From Zhongshania antarctica (GTDB lineage: Bacteria > Pseudomonadota > Gammaproteobacteria > Pseudomonadales > Spongiibacteraceae), in the NCBI RefSeq assembly GCF_014202945.1, contig NZ_JACHHW010000009.1:1-64000 (forward strand): DNA of 64,000 nt, given 5' to 3'. The position numbers and the translations under genes were made by a program. Shown piece after piece: positions 24,740-33,867 of this stretch; position 1 is the stretch's first letter, and every line of letters begins with the position of its first letter. Under the pieces are notes generated by a model, which did not search any database, was not told the DNA's origin, and saw only the letters and a program-made list of their open reading frames with translations.

Positions 24740-25729
24740 TTAGCCAAGCCCCACATTATTCTTTTGCAGCACCTGCTCCGCGCGGTAACTAGAGCGCACC
24801 ATAACGCCAGAAACCACTTCTAGGAATCCCTTTTCCAAGCCTAATTGGCGATAGTTCTCAAACTCCGCGGGCGTCACATAGCGCGCGATCGGCAAATGAT
24901 TTACCGTTGGCTGCAAGTACTGACCCAGTGTCAGAATATCGACATTAGCCCTTCGCAAATCATCCATTGTCTCTAGGATTTCTTCGTCGGTTTCACCCAA
25001 ACCCAGCATTAAGCTCGTTTTGCTTAATACTTCTGGCTTATAGCGTTTAGCATGTGCCAAGACATCGAGGGTTTGCTGGTAGCCCGCTCGAGGATCACGC
25101 ACTGGGTGGGTTAGGCGTCTCACCGTTTCAATATTCTGTGCAAACACCTCGATCCCAGAATCAACCACAGCCTCAACATCGGTTAATACCCCTTCAAAAT
25201 CTGGGGTTAAGGCTTCAACTGCGGTATCTGGATTTACTTCTTTTACCCGTTTAACACAGGCGGCGTAGTGACCGGCACCACCGTCGGCCAAATCATCGCG
25301 ATTGACCGACGTTAGCACCACGTACTTAAGCTTCATCAATTCGACTGATCGCGCCGTGCGCTCCGGTTCGTCGGCATCCAATGCGCCTTTGGGGTTACCT
25401 GTATTCACGGCGCAAAACCGACAAGCTCGTGTACACACATCGCCCATTAACATAATGGTTGCCGTACCCGCGCTCCAGCATTCCTGCAAATTTGGGCACT
25501 TTGCCTCTTCACAAACCGTCGCGAGTCTATTTTCAGCGACAATCGACGCCACTTTTTTATAAGCATTGCCGCCCTGGATTTTAACCCGCAGCCAATCAGG
25601 TTTTGCTAACCGCTCTTGGGTTTGATTAGTTGCCTTAATACCATCTTTAATGGCCTTTACGCCCCTTTCAGTGGTGAATTTTTCACCACTATGGATTCGC
25701 ACGGACGGGATAATATCGTTATCTGACAT
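24740..25729 (-). CDS. lipA: Lipoyl synthase
   Basis: A radical-SAM enzyme of 329 residues that inserts two sulfur atoms into octanoyl groups on lipoyl domains. The auxiliary cluster ligands are C73, C78 and C84 ([15 protein letters not shown]) and the SAM cluster is C99, C103 and C106 (CTRACRFC). The C-terminal family motif VRSSYRAEQ is present, with its serine as the sacrificial-cluster ligand. ATG 25729 is taken in place of the TTG one codon earlier. lipB is not adjacent; the gene is alone and divergent from the cupin gene. Confidence 0.96.
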   Translation of the reverse strand: MSDNDIIPSVRIHSGEKFTTERGVKAIKDGIKATNQTQERLAKPDWLRVKIQGGNAYKKVASIVAENRLATVCEEAKCPNLQECWSAGTATIMLMGDVCTRACRFCAVNTGNPKGALDADEPERTARSVELMKLKYVVLTSVNRDDLADGGAGHYAACVKRVKEVNPDTAVEALTPDFEGVLTDVEAVVDSGIEVFAQNIETVRRLTHPVRDPRAGYQQTLDVLAHAKRYKPEVLSKTSLMLGLGETDEEILETMDDLRRANVDILTLGQYLQPTVNHLPIARYVTPAEFENYRQLGLEKGFLEVVSGVMVRSSYRAEQVLQKNNVGLG

Positions 25730-25979
25730 CAAAATAACTCGCTATAAACAATAGGCCGAACTGGAAATGGGATTAACCTAGGCTATTCCAATACGAGTAT
25801 TTTAACATAGATAGCCACGTAAGGAGCCAGCCCCACAATATCGCTACTTTGCTAGTGAAAACGGGTAATTCCACCTCGCGAGTCTATACCGAGCTGAGCA
25901 AACGCTATCACTCTTACCCTCTTTCTTTTTTTAAGAAGGTTAGTGCTTTAAGCATGTGATGCCCATGATTTTCCCCCAC

Positions 25980-26050
25980 GGTATTTAAGTAAAATACCCC
26001 CTGAACTCAAGATCTGACAAATCAAGCACCCTCCTCCAAACGGAGGTTTT
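25980..26050. promoter_or_regulatory. Inverted repeat and hairpin upstream of the cupin gene
   Basis: In the 407-bp space between lipA and the cupin gene, GGTATTT-AAGTA-AAATACC (25980-25998) is a perfect 7-bp inverted repeat, a candidate operator. CCTCC-AAAC-GGAGG (26033-26046) followed by TTTT is terminator- or attenuator-like. The remainder shows no gene. The regulator is unknown. Confidence 0.4.
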
Positions 26051-26136
26051 AAAGGCCTTGCCATCCCGTCATACTGATTAGAGCTGCAAGCAGTACTAAT
26101 AAGAACTCGAAAGAGACCACGACATCAGGAGCAAAC

Positions 26137-26583
26137 ATGGCTATTACAGAGGCGGTTCACATCGGCGCAGACGAGCTGCCGTTCATTGATATTGGCGATG
26201 GCAGCCTACTACGGGTACTACAGGTCAAGCGCGGTGAAGGCCTGTGGATAATCGAGAACATCTTCAAAGCAGGCTATGAAGTTGAAACCCACAAACACAC
26301 TGGACCAGTGTGGGGCTACACCACCTCTGGCGCGTGGAAGTACAAAGAGTACGACTACGTTAACCGCGCCGGATCGTTCTTATATGAACCAGCCGGGTCA
26401 GTCCACACCCTGCAATGTATTGAAGACAATACCCGGGTGTGGTTTCAGATGTACGGTTCAAACACCAATATGGACGCCAAAGGCAATATTACCTCCGTTG
26501 TCGATGGCCAAATGACCCTCGATTTCTACCTCGCCATGTGTGAGGCGCAAGGCTTACCAAGCCCCAAGGTATTGGTGGAATAA
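26137..26583 (+). CDS. Cupin-domain protein (2,4'-dihydroxyacetophenone dioxygenase/ChrR-like)
   Basis: A 148-residue cupin. Motif 1 appears as VETHKHTGPVWGYTTSGAWK, supplying two histidines and a possible third ligand, and motif 2 as YEPAGSVHTLQ. Sequence style matches the 2,4'-dihydroxyacetophenone dioxygenase-like branch of ChrR-type cupins, which bind one iron or other metal. The substrate is unknown. AGGAGCAAAC precedes the ATG. The P450 gene begins one base after its stop codon, so the two probably act on the same catabolic pathway. Confidence 0.75.
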   Translation: MAITEAVHIGADELPFIDIGDGSLLRVLQVKRGEGLWIIENIFKAGYEVETHKHTGPVWGYTTSGAWKYKEYDYVNRAGSFLYEPAGSVHTLQCIEDNTRVWFQMYGSNTNMDAKGNITSVVDGQMTLDFYLAMCEAQGLPSPKVLVE

Positions 26584-26584
26584 G

Positions 26585-27781
26585 ATGAATATTGATGTTT
26601 ATAGCCCAGACAGTTATCTCAATGGCATTCCCCACAAGCAGTTTCAATGGCTGCGTGACAATGCGCCGGTGTATCAGCACCCACATCCGGACGGCAGTAG
26701 CTACTGGGCCATTAGCAAACACGCCGACGTTATGGCGGTATCGCGGGACTTCCAGACATTCTCTGCGGAGCGGGGGTTTGTGCTAATTGACGACCTGCCA
26801 GACAGTACCCTGGAAATGGCCCGCAACCAATTACTGGGCATGGACCCACCTCGTCACGCCAAGCCTCGCCGTGCGGTCATTACCCGCTTTACATCCAGTC
26901 GACTCAAAGCGCTAGAACCACAAATACGCGCGATAGCCCAAGAGATTATGCACGCAGCCCAAGGCCGCGACACCGTGAACTTTGTCGACGACCTGGCCGG
27001 CGACCTCCCCACCGCGGTCATCTGCGAGCTAATGGAAATTCCCCGAGATATGTGGCCGCAGATTCGACGCTGGTCCGACATGCAGACTTCCGCCTCGGAC
27101 CCCGACCTAGGCGGCACCGAGGAAGAAGTTCTACAGGCAAGTATCGAAATGGGCACCTACGGCTTTGAACTGGCCTGCGAGCGAAAGGGCAAAGACGGCG
27201 ACGATCTCATATCCCTACTCATCAACCAAGAAGTCGACGGCGAGCTCATTTCTGAAGCCGAGTTCGCCAGCTTGTTTGTGCAAATCGCTGTGGCAGGCAA
27301 TGAAACCACCCGCGGCTTAATCAGCTCCGGCATGTACCAGCTCCTGCAACAGCCCGAGCTGTACCGGGAGCTCGAAGCCCAGCCCGAGAAACTGCCTAGT
27401 GCCGTAGAGGAAATGCTGCGCTGGACCTGCCCATTGCACTACTTTCGCCGCACGGCGACCTGCGACACCGACATTGGCGGCACGGCGATTAAAGCAGGAG
27501 ACAAGGTGGTCATGCTCTATAGCTCAGCCAACTTTGACGAAGCCGTTTTCGATCAGCCCATGCAATTCAACATTGAGCGCAAACATAACCCCCACATGGC
27601 CTTCGGCCACGGCATTCACCTCTGCCTTGGTGCCAACTTGGCGCGGATGGAAGCTAGAATATTCTTTGAGGAGTTCTTCAAGTACTTCGCCAGTATTGAA
27701 CTGCTGGGGAAGCCAAGTTACATACGCTCAAACTCTATTCATGCCTTTAAAACCATGCCCGCAAAGCTGCTACCGCGCTAA
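26585..27781 (+). CDS. Bacterial class I cytochrome P450
   Basis: A soluble P450 of 398 residues. The oxygen-binding I-helix motif is AGNETT (237-242), the K-helix ExxR is E276-R279 in VEEMLRW, and the heme-thiolate cysteine is C347 in FGHGIHLCLGANLARMEAR. AGNETT is common in the CYP125/CYP142/CYP123-like and terpene P450s, which oxidise steroids, terpenes or fatty acids; the exact family cannot be given. No ferredoxin or reductase gene is adjacent. The ATG at 26585 is one base after the cupin stop codon, so the shorter start is certain over the in-frame codons within that gene. Confidence 0.92.
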   Translation: MNIDVYSPDSYLNGIPHKQFQWLRDNAPVYQHPHPDGSSYWAISKHADVMAVSRDFQTFSAERGFVLIDDLPDSTLEMARNQLLGMDPPRHAKPRRAVITRFTSSRLKALEPQIRAIAQEIMHAAQGRDTVNFVDDLAGDLPTAVICELMEIPRDMWPQIRRWSDMQTSASDPDLGGTEEEVLQASIEMGTYGFELACERKGKDGDDLISLLINQEVDGELISEAEFASLFVQIAVAGNETTRGLISSGMYQLLQQPELYRELEAQPEKLPSAVEEMLRWTCPLHYFRRTATCDTDIGGTAIKAGDKVVMLYSSANFDEAVFDQPMQFNIERKHNPHMAFGHGIHLCLGANLARMEARIFFEEFFKYFASIELLGKPSYIRSNSIHAFKTMPAKLLPR

Positions 27782-27862
27782 CACGGCAGGCCAATGAGCT
27801 AAGCAGAGCAACATTGGCACCCAAAGGTCGGCGAGCTGAGCGATGGCCATCTCGCCCCATAA

Positions 27863-27983
27863 CCGGCACACCTATCGCCGCCTATGTCACCCTTGCGCAC
27901 TGGGCAAAACGCGCCAACCGCCGCAATATAGTGGCACTAGCGATATTTACGCGGAACTTTATGACCAGTATTGGCGAGCGCTA
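27863..27983 (+). pseudogene. Remnant of a Spinster-like MFS gene
   Basis: Translation gives YVTLAHWAKRANRRNIVALA and then FMTSIGER before a stop, matching YVTAGIPIARWADRANRRNIVALAVFIWSFMTSIS in the intact transporter at 6532-7827 (shown here by motif only, residues 69-103). At DNA level the CGCCAACCGCCG and TTTATGACCAGTAT blocks are shared and about 12 bases are missing. Only this piece of the gene survives. Confidence 0.8.
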
Positions 27984-28084
27984 AATGAGCATCAAGCATA
28001 ACTATGCAATAACGCGCTTCAAATAACTGACCCGCTAGAATCAGGCCCATCTGAACCTGCCTTACCTTTCAGAAGTAGACTGCA

Positions 28085-28235
28085 GTGAAAAATCAGCTAC
28101 AGCAGCAATTGGCGATGATGGATCAGGCGGAGTCCAAGCCGATGCCGATACAGTTTGCTGGCGTATCGGCCAATGCTGAGCTTGTCCTTGATTTGTTTTA
28201 TTTCCTCGCAACTGGTTATGACATTTATGGTTTAA
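28085..28235 (+). pseudogene. Frameshifted paralogue of the small membrane protein
   Basis: The first frame gives MDQAESKPMPIQFAGVSA, matching MDLAESNPMPIIFAGVSA of the intact protein at 8001-8246. One extra C at 28170-28171 shifts the frame; reading past it gives AMLSLSLICFISSQLV, which matches AMGIFFMVCFLTSQLA, and a stop at 28233-28235. Read without correction, a 55-residue protein would end at 28252. With the MFS remnant it shows a decayed copy of the 6.5-8.2 kb gene pair. Confidence 0.78.
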
Positions 28236-28323
28236 CTGAAACGATCAGTTGAATCATTAGCCATGCAACAAACTGGGCATCCGTACTCGCCGCACGGCGA
28301 CCCATTACATTCATAAACTGCAA

Positions 28324-28701
28324 TCAAACCCCATAAGCATCAATGACTTCGCGCGCCACGCGCATTGCCGACAGGGCCGCAGGGTAACCACAATAAGCAG
28401 CGGCATGCATGACGATCTCACGAATTTCCTCTGGGCTAACGCCATTGTTTAGCGCCCCGCGCACATGACCTTTCAGCTCACCGTGTGCCTGTAGCGCAAT
28501 AAGCATAGACACCGTTACAATGCTCCGCGTTTTACGATCGATACCTTCGCGAGTCCACACTCCCCCCCAGGCATGCTCCATCGCCGCCTCTTGCAGAGGC
28601 ATATCAAAATCTGATGCATTGCCTAATGATGCATCAACATGGGCGCTACCCATGACTTCACGACGAATAAGCTCACCGGCATCTCGATCTTCAATACTCA
28701 T
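28324..28701 (-). CDS. Carboxymuconolactone decarboxylase family protein
   Basis: A 125-residue all-helical protein of the CMD/AhpD family. It has the typical MEHAWGGVWTREGIDRKTRS, then LIALQAHGELKGHVRGALNN and GVSPEEIREIVMHAAAYCG. The redox CxxC of AhpD is absent (only a single Cys in AAYCGYP), so it resembles 4-carboxymuconolactone decarboxylase (PcaC) or related gamma-lactone enzymes rather than a peroxidase reductant. No other protocatechuate gene is close. No good ribosome binding site precedes the ATG. The gene is isolated. Confidence 0.85.
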   Translation of the reverse strand: MSIEDRDAGELIRREVMGSAHVDASLGNASDFDMPLQEAAMEHAWGGVWTREGIDRKTRSIVTVSMLIALQAHGELKGHVRGALNNGVSPEEIREIVMHAAAYCGYPAALSAMRVAREVIDAYGV

Positions 28702-28981
28702 AAAATTTCACCAATAAAAGTTATATCTAAATAGCATCAGCTGCCGATTTCTAGGCAGCAAAAATAACAAAGATCCAATTGCGACCACAAGTATTTACGG
28801 TTTTTCGCTGCATTTAAAGGGTTTAGGCTATTCCGCCAACGCTGTGCCAGTCTATTTCGCGCCATTCATAGCAGCGGTAGCGCGAACGCCTGCGGTGACG
28901 ACGATTGGCAGCAGCGCACCCACAACGCCGAACAAAATCTGGTTTTATACGCTTATCCCTAGCTGTAGCGACCTAGCGGTA

Positions 28982-28999
28982 TATACTGAGCAGAGTATA
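28982..28999. promoter_or_regulatory. Candidate CsoR-family operator
   Basis: TATACT-GAGCAG-AGTATA is a perfect 6-bp inverted repeat with a 6-bp centre, ending 20 bp before the repressor start codon. CsoR-family operators are short AT-flanked inverted repeats, so autoregulation is likely. The rest of the 318-bp gap (28702-29019) has no convincing gene. Confidence 0.5.
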
Positions 29000-29019
29000 G
29001 GCATCGAAGATTAGGCATT

Positions 29020-29301
29020 ATGGAACAGGAATGGGACAAAAAGCGCAAAGCCCTCATCACTCGTCTGAAAAGGGTAGAAGGACAGCTGCGCGGCATACAG
29101 AAAATGATGGAGGAAGAGCAAAGTTGCGAGCGCGTGGCGCAACAACTGTCAGCAGCCCGCAAGGCCCTAGACAAGACGTTCTTTGAAACCATGGCCTGCG
29201 CGATGCAACAAGAGCTGTCTAAAAGCGACAACACCAAAGATGACGCACTACTGAACGAGCAGATCGGCCATATTACCTCACTATTAAGTAAATACGGCTA
29301 A
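29020..29301 (+). CDS. CsoR/FrmR/RcnR-family repressor with altered ligand set
   Basis: A 93-residue four-helix-bundle repressor (DUF156): RLKRVEGQLRGIQKMMEE is the DNA-binding helix region and SCERVAQQLSAARKAL carries the conserved C36. Family copper, nickel and formaldehyde sensors have His 25 residues after that Cys; here that position is Ala, preceded by a second cysteine, C60 (ETMACAMQ). The ligand could be a different metal, a reactive electrophile or sulfur species. No metal pump or formaldehyde dehydrogenase is adjacent; the next gene, 199 bp on, is an enoyl-CoA hydratase. Operator at 28982-28999. Confidence 0.85.
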   Translation: MEQEWDKKRKALITRLKRVEGQLRGIQKMMEEEQSCERVAQQLSAARKALDKTFFETMACAMQQELSKSDNTKDDALLNEQIGHITSLLSKYG

Positions 29302-29500
29302 GGTATAGGACAAGTGCACGCCCATCGGCAGCCCCTTGACGCTCTTCCCAACTGCGCCCTAGGACACACATCAACAAAACCGAATCCCTTGTGGCAATTA
29401 CGGTTTTACCCCTACACCCAGTAACTGCGGTAAAGTATCATCATCTACACTTTAAACTAACTAGCAGCCAGCCATCTCCACCTCATATTAAGGACATCAA

Positions 29501-30301
29501 ATGACCGCCAAGCTTATGGGTCAATCCATTCATTACCACGTGGATGAACACGGTGTAGCAACCATCACCTTGAATCGTCCAGACATCCACAATGCTTTTG
29601 ACGACACTGTAATTGCAGCATTGACCGATGCATTCACGCAGGCCGCTAACGACTCTGCAGTGCGCGTTGTGATCTTGGCGTCGAACGGCAAGAGTTTTTG
29701 TGCTGGAGGCGATCTAAACTGGATGCGCCGTATGGCTGGCTATAATTACGAGGAAAATCTGCGAGATTCAAATGCACTTGCAAACATGTTGCGCACCCTA
29801 AATTTTTTACCAAAGCCGACAATTGCCAGAGTACAAGGTGCCGCCTACGGTGGCGGCGTGGGCTTAGTCGCCTGCTGTGATATTGCGGTAGCATCAACCG
29901 AGTCAGCATTTTGTCTTAGCGAGGTTAAAGTTGGCCTGATCCCCGCTACTATTGGCCCTTATGTCGTTCGAGCAATCGGGCCGCGCGCCGCGCGCCGCTA
30001 TTTCACCACGGCAGAGCTAATTAGCGCGAAGAGCGCACATGAGCTAGGCTTAGTTTCTGAATTAGTAGAGAGAGAAGAGCTCGATGCCCGTATAGCGAAT
30101 CTCGTGAAAAATCTACTTCGCAATGGCCCAAACGCGATGGCCGAAGCCAAACGCCTAGTACTGGATATCGCGGACCGTGAAATCGACGCCGCGATGATTG
30201 CCGACACCAGCGAGCGCATCGCTCAAACTCGTGGCTCCGACGAAGGTAGAGAAGGCCTTTCTGCATTTTTAGAAAAGCGCAGACCCAACTGGATTCAATA
30301 G
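29501..30301 (+). CDS. Enoyl-CoA hydratase/isomerase family, LiuC (methylglutaconyl-CoA hydratase)-like
   Basis: A 266-residue crotonase-fold protein. The oxyanion-hole segments are SNGKSFCAGGDLNWMRRM and VQGAAYGGGVGLVACCDIA; catalytic acids are suggested by SEVKVGLIPATIGPYVV. The GGDLNWM-RMA stretch is characteristic of methylglutaconyl-CoA hydratase (leucine degradation) and close relatives. No other liu genes (isovaleryl-CoA dehydrogenase, methylcrotonyl-CoA carboxylase) are in the window, so the specific substrate remains open. Start ATG 29501 lies after AAGGAC. Confidence 0.82.
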   Translation: MTAKLMGQSIHYHVDEHGVATITLNRPDIHNAFDDTVIAALTDAFTQAANDSAVRVVILASNGKSFCAGGDLNWMRRMAGYNYEENLRDSNALANMLRTLNFLPKPTIARVQGAAYGGGVGLVACCDIAVASTESAFCLSEVKVGLIPATIGPYVVRAIGPRAARRYFTTAELISAKSAHELGLVSELVEREELDARIANLVKNLLRNGPNAMAEAKRLVLDIADREIDAAMIADTSERIAQTRGSDEGREGLSAFLEKRRPNWIQ

Positions 30302-30381
30302 CCGAGAAAATTGAATGTCAGGATGAGGAGCATGGCCTACGAAGCATTGTCTCACTCATCGGACGGAGAACTCGCTTTTAT

Positions 30382-31230
30382 CTAGCGCAACAACAGTAAT
30401 GGCTGACGATTTTTTTGCAGCATCTTCGCCGTAAAGCTACCTAGCAACATATTACGCAGAGGATGGTGGCTGTAAGCCCCCATCACCGTCATATCAATAT
30501 CGTTATCAATTTGATACTGGCATAGAACTTCGTCGCCACGCCCCTGCAAACACACTGTAGTATGTTGAATATTTGCCTTTGTCAGCAAGCTCGACGCCTC
30601 CAACAGCAAATCTTCGCCAAGCCGCTCTTCACCGACATAAACCAGATCACAGGGAATATCTTTAAATATAGCGCTGTTGATCATCATATCGAGGGCCTTT
30701 CGGGCTGCGTCCTGTCCATCATAGGCCAGCATCACTCGTTTAGGTGCAGTAAACGCTTTATTCACAACCAGTACCGGCTTGTGTAAAGCGCGAATAACCG
30801 TTTCCAAATGAGCGCCTAGCTGACCCTCGCGATGCTCGTCACCACGCACCCCCATGACGAGCACCCGTATATCTTCTTCGTGCTCAACCAAGGTCTCCTG
30901 AAGGCTGCCGTTCCGCTGCCAAGCCTCAATATCGCTTACGCCTTCAGCCTCAACACGCTGACGTGCCGCATCGAGCATCAATTTACCTTTTTCCATCAAG
31001 AGCCGGTTGCGGTGCTGCTCAACCTTGATCAACTCTTCTAGCAATTCCTCCTGACTTCCTAGGCCGATACTACCGCTTAAATCAGCAAGCGGCGCTTGAG
31101 GACGATGCTCCAGGTTGTGTAGTAGCTTTACTGGCGCGGCAATTTTACCTGCCAACCACGCGCTGTAGTCACAAACTGCGGCTGTTAGGCTTGCGCCGTC
31201 AATACAGCCTAATATGTAATTATTATTCAT
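30382..31230 (-). CDS. Tandem universal stress protein
   Basis: A 282-residue protein with two UspA domains (about 1-140 and 150-282). The second ends in VMGAYSHHPLRNMLLGSFTA, which is close to the G-x2-G-x9-G-(S/T) ATP-binding pattern; in the first, VMGVRGDEHREGQLGAHLET is the corresponding loop. Its ATG shares one base with the stop codon of the upstream SulP gene (TAATG at 31230), so it is translated with the transporter. SulP-Usp pairs are common in proteobacteria, and the Usp may regulate the carrier; this is inference. Confidence 0.9.
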   Translation of the reverse strand: MNNNYILGCIDGASLTAAVCDYSAWLAGKIAAPVKLLHNLEHRPQAPLADLSGSIGLGSQEELLEELIKVEQHRNRLLMEKGKLMLDAARQRVEAEGVSDIEAWQRNGSLQETLVEHEEDIRVLVMGVRGDEHREGQLGAHLETVIRALHKPVLVVNKAFTAPKRVMLAYDGQDAARKALDMMINSAIFKDIPCDLVYVGEERLGEDLLLEASSLLTKANIQHTTVCLQGRGDEVLCQYQIDNDIDMTVMGAYSHHPLRNMLLGSFTAKMLQKNRQPLLLLR

Positions 31231-32723
31231 TAATGCGCTCCGAGAACCTTTTCAATTTCTTCCGGCTTATCATGGACACCAAAACGGTCGACGATGGTTT
31301 CGCTGGCTTCATTCAAACCAATTAACTCGACTTCTGCGCCTTCACGGCGAAACTTCAGCACCACTTTATCCAGCGCCCCGACCGCGGATACGTCCCAGAA
31401 ATGAGCACGACTCAAATCAATAACCACTTTTTCATTGGCTTCTTTAAAATCGAAAAATGCGACGAACTTATCGGCTGAATTAAAGAAAACTTGGCCAATT
31501 ACTCGATAATAGCGTGCGGCAGTTTTTTCATCTATTTGACTGTCCACATACATAAAATGGCTAACTTTATTAGCAAAGAACAACGCGGCTAACAAGACCC
31601 CAACGAATACCCCAAAGGCCAAATTATGGGTCCACACTACCACGGCAACCGTGGCAATCATCACCACATTGCTGGACAGCGGATTAGATTTCAAATTACG
31701 CACCGAGCCCCAATTAAACGTGCCTATCGACACCATAATCATGACCGCGACGAGGGCTGCCATAGGAATAATAGAGACCAGATCGCTCAAAAACACCACC
31801 ATAGTCAGCAACATCACCCCAGCAACCATAGTAGATAGGCGGCCACGACCACCCGATTTTACATTGATGACAGACTGACCAATCATGGCGCAACCCGCCA
31901 TGCCGCCCAACAAACCGGAAAAGATATTAGCGACGCCCTGCCCCTTGCACTCACGGTTCTTGTCACTGCCGGTATCGGTTAAGTCGTCGACAATCGTCGC
32001 GGTCATTAGCGACTCCAACAAGCCCACCACTGCCAGTGCCGCAGAATAAGGGAATATAATCGCCAGAGTTTCCATCGTCATCGGCAAATCTGGCCAGAGG
32101 AAGATAGGCAGGGTATCGGGCAGTTCACCCATGTCACCCACGGTGCGAATATCCAGCCCAACGAATAGACTAAAGGCCGTCAAACTCAGAATGCACACTA
32201 GTGGTGAAGGGATTACCTTGCCGATCACTGGCAGCAGCGGGAATAAATAGATCACCCCAAGCCCGGCCGCGGTCATGGCGTACACATGCCAAGTCACATT
32301 AGTCAGTTCTGGCAACTGCGCCATAAAAATCAATATCGCCAAGGCATTCACAAAGCCGGTAACCACCGAGCGCGACACAAAGCTCATCAGCTGGCCGAGC
32401 TTTAAATAGCCAGCCACAATCTGTAGTGCACCGGTTAATAGTGTTGCCGCCAATAAGTATTGCAAACCGTGATCTTTAACCAAGGTCACCATCAGCAAAG
32501 CCATGGCGCCAGTCGCCGCCGAGATCATGCCGGGGCGCCCACCAACGATGGCGGTAACCACCGCGATACAAAACGAAGCGTAAAGACCTACTTTTGGATC
32601 AACGCCCGCGATAATGGAAAAGGCTATCGCCTCAGGGATCAGCGCTAGCGCTACAACAAGGCCGGCGAGAACATCACCCCGGACATTGCCCAGCCAGTCT
32701 TCTTTCTTCGATAACAACAACAT
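31230..32723 (-). CDS. SulP family inorganic anion transporter with STAS domain
   Basis: An inner-membrane carrier of 497 residues with about eleven to fourteen hydrophobic segments. [20 protein letters not shown] (near residue 17) and [14 protein letters not shown] are SulP motifs, and [20 protein letters not shown] follows in the core. The C-terminal STAS domain (about 400-497) has [20 protein letters not shown]. Substrates of the family include sulfate, bicarbonate and dicarboxylates; the SulP-Usp arrangement is frequent for putative bicarbonate or sulfate carriers. I take ATG 32723 rather than 32753 because GGAA precedes it. Confidence 0.9.
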   Translation of the reverse strand: MLLLSKKEDWLGNVRGDVLAGLVVALALIPEAIAFSIIAGVDPKVGLYASFCIAVVTAIVGGRPGMISAATGAMALLMVTLVKDHGLQYLLAATLLTGALQIVAGYLKLGQLMSFVSRSVVTGFVNALAILIFMAQLPELTNVTWHVYAMTAAGLGVIYLFPLLPVIGKVIPSPLVCILSLTAFSLFVGLDIRTVGDMGELPDTLPIFLWPDLPMTMETLAIIFPYSAALAVVGLLESLMTATIVDDLTDTGSDKNRECKGQGVANIFSGLLGGMAGCAMIGQSVINVKSGGRGRLSTMVAGVMLLTMVVFLSDLVSIIPMAALVAVMIMVSIGTFNWGSVRNLKSNPLSSNVVMIATVAVVVWTHNLAFGVFVGVLLAALFFANKVSHFMYVDSQIDEKTAARYYRVIGQVFFNSADKFVAFFDFKEANEKVVIDLSRAHFWDVSAVGALDKVVLKFRREGAEVELIGLNEASETIVDRFGVHDKPEEIEKVLGAH

Positions 32724-32896
32724 AAAAATTCCGATATAGACGATTAACGGCAAACCCGTAAGGGCAAAAGCTCGGCATTATAACACCGTATGTCGTCGAG
32801 ACTCCGGTCGCTGTGAGTATTGCCAAGGACCGCTAGAACAGAGGCGTTTATACGCTTCGATAGCTAGGCAGCAATTCATTTGCTGCCCGATCAGCG

Positions 32897-33808
32897 CTAG
32901 AACCTACCCCCAAACCGGTCCTGTGTAATCTCAACAAAGCGCTTAACCGACTCAAGAGACTCGTTTTCAAGCGAATTAAGATGGCCAAGCACGAGCTTCT
33001 GGGTAGCACGTGCATGGGCTATATCATCTTCACCGTAGGCAACCCCAAACTGTAGCCCAGGATTCTTAGCCACCCAATCTTGTCGCGACGCGTAGTGTTT
33101 TGGCAATACAACACTCGTGCAGCCGCAGATGGCAGCGTAGCAAGAGTACATACTCGCATCGTCGAAAGAATAAAAGACCTCACAGCGATTAAAAATTGTA
33201 GCTACCTCTGAATGAGACAAGCCGTCAATCTTCGTAGCCCCAGCAAGACTAGAACCTATTTCGATATCACCGCCTTTGCGAACAAGATAACAAGCCCCTT
33301 TTCGCTCCGCTAGACCTTGATTCCGATAGACTTCGTTTACCGAAAAAACAAAAAGTCGATCGGCATTGCCGCCCGTTACAGTTGGATCATCCGCGAAATC
33401 AGCAAATTTAAAAAACAGATCGCCATCATTGTAGTCGACAATACCGGTATGAAAGCCTGGCCGGTGCAAGAGCCAGCGCACCACGTTGCGACTCCCCAAA
33501 GGGTTCCCCGCGACCACTTCTGGATACACCACAATATCTCTCGCCCCCACCCCCCAAAGCTTCGCTAGCGGTGTATTGAGCTGGGGATGACAATAAAATG
33601 GCACGCCATGGATTGCGTCCTTTAGGTTCAGGCGGAATTGCTTCAAACGGCTATATGCTTTCTTACGCTGCACCCACTTATCTGGCCAAATGACTGCTGT
33701 CGCGCCAAGCTGATTCAACTCATGACATAGCTTATGCAGCGCAATACGTCCGCCAGAGGTGTCATCGTAATCCGGAGTTACAATAATATATTTGGGCTTA
33801 GCGCGCAT
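32897..33808 (-). CDS. Putative glycosyltransferase-like protein of polysaccharide locus
   Basis: A 303-residue protein. The N terminus, YIIVTPDYDDTSGGRIALHK, has the strand and glycine loop of GT-B glycosyltransferases, and the C-terminal half (YSFDDASMYSCYAAICGC, then SVVLPKHYASRQDW) resembles the donor-binding domain where a nucleotide-sugar site would be. I do not recognise a specific CAZy family. It is the distal gene of the minus-strand surface-polysaccharide block, with a 59-bp gap after the acyltransferase gene. A cytoplasmic, membrane-associated sugar transfer role is inferred. Confidence 0.6.
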   Translation of the reverse strand: MRAKPKYIIVTPDYDDTSGGRIALHKLCHELNQLGATAVIWPDKWVQRKKAYSRLKQFRLNLKDAIHGVPFYCHPQLNTPLAKLWGVGARDIVVYPEVVAGNPLGSRNVVRWLLHRPGFHTGIVDYNDGDLFFKFADFADDPTVTGGNADRLFVFSVNEVYRNQGLAERKGACYLVRKGGDIEIGSSLAGATKIDGLSHSEVATIFNRCEVFYSFDDASMYSCYAAICGCTSVVLPKHYASRQDWVAKNPGLQFGVAYGEDDIAHARATQKLVLGHLNSLENESLESVKRFVEITQDRFGGRF

Positions 33809-33867
33809 TCACTCCACCCGATGTAGCTTAGGACACATATAAAAAAAACACATCAACGCCCTGTCAC

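Noticed and set aside
24626-24823. 65-codon plus-strand open frame at the lipA end
   Set aside because: It overlaps the lipA coding region by over 80 bases, has no ribosome binding site and no recognisable sequence.
28845-28945. Minus-strand 30-codon stretch translating to a hydrophobic, protein-like sequence (GVVGALLPIVVTAGVRATA)
   Set aside because: No AUG start, stop codons on both sides and no partner sequence in the window; too short to call a gene or remnant.
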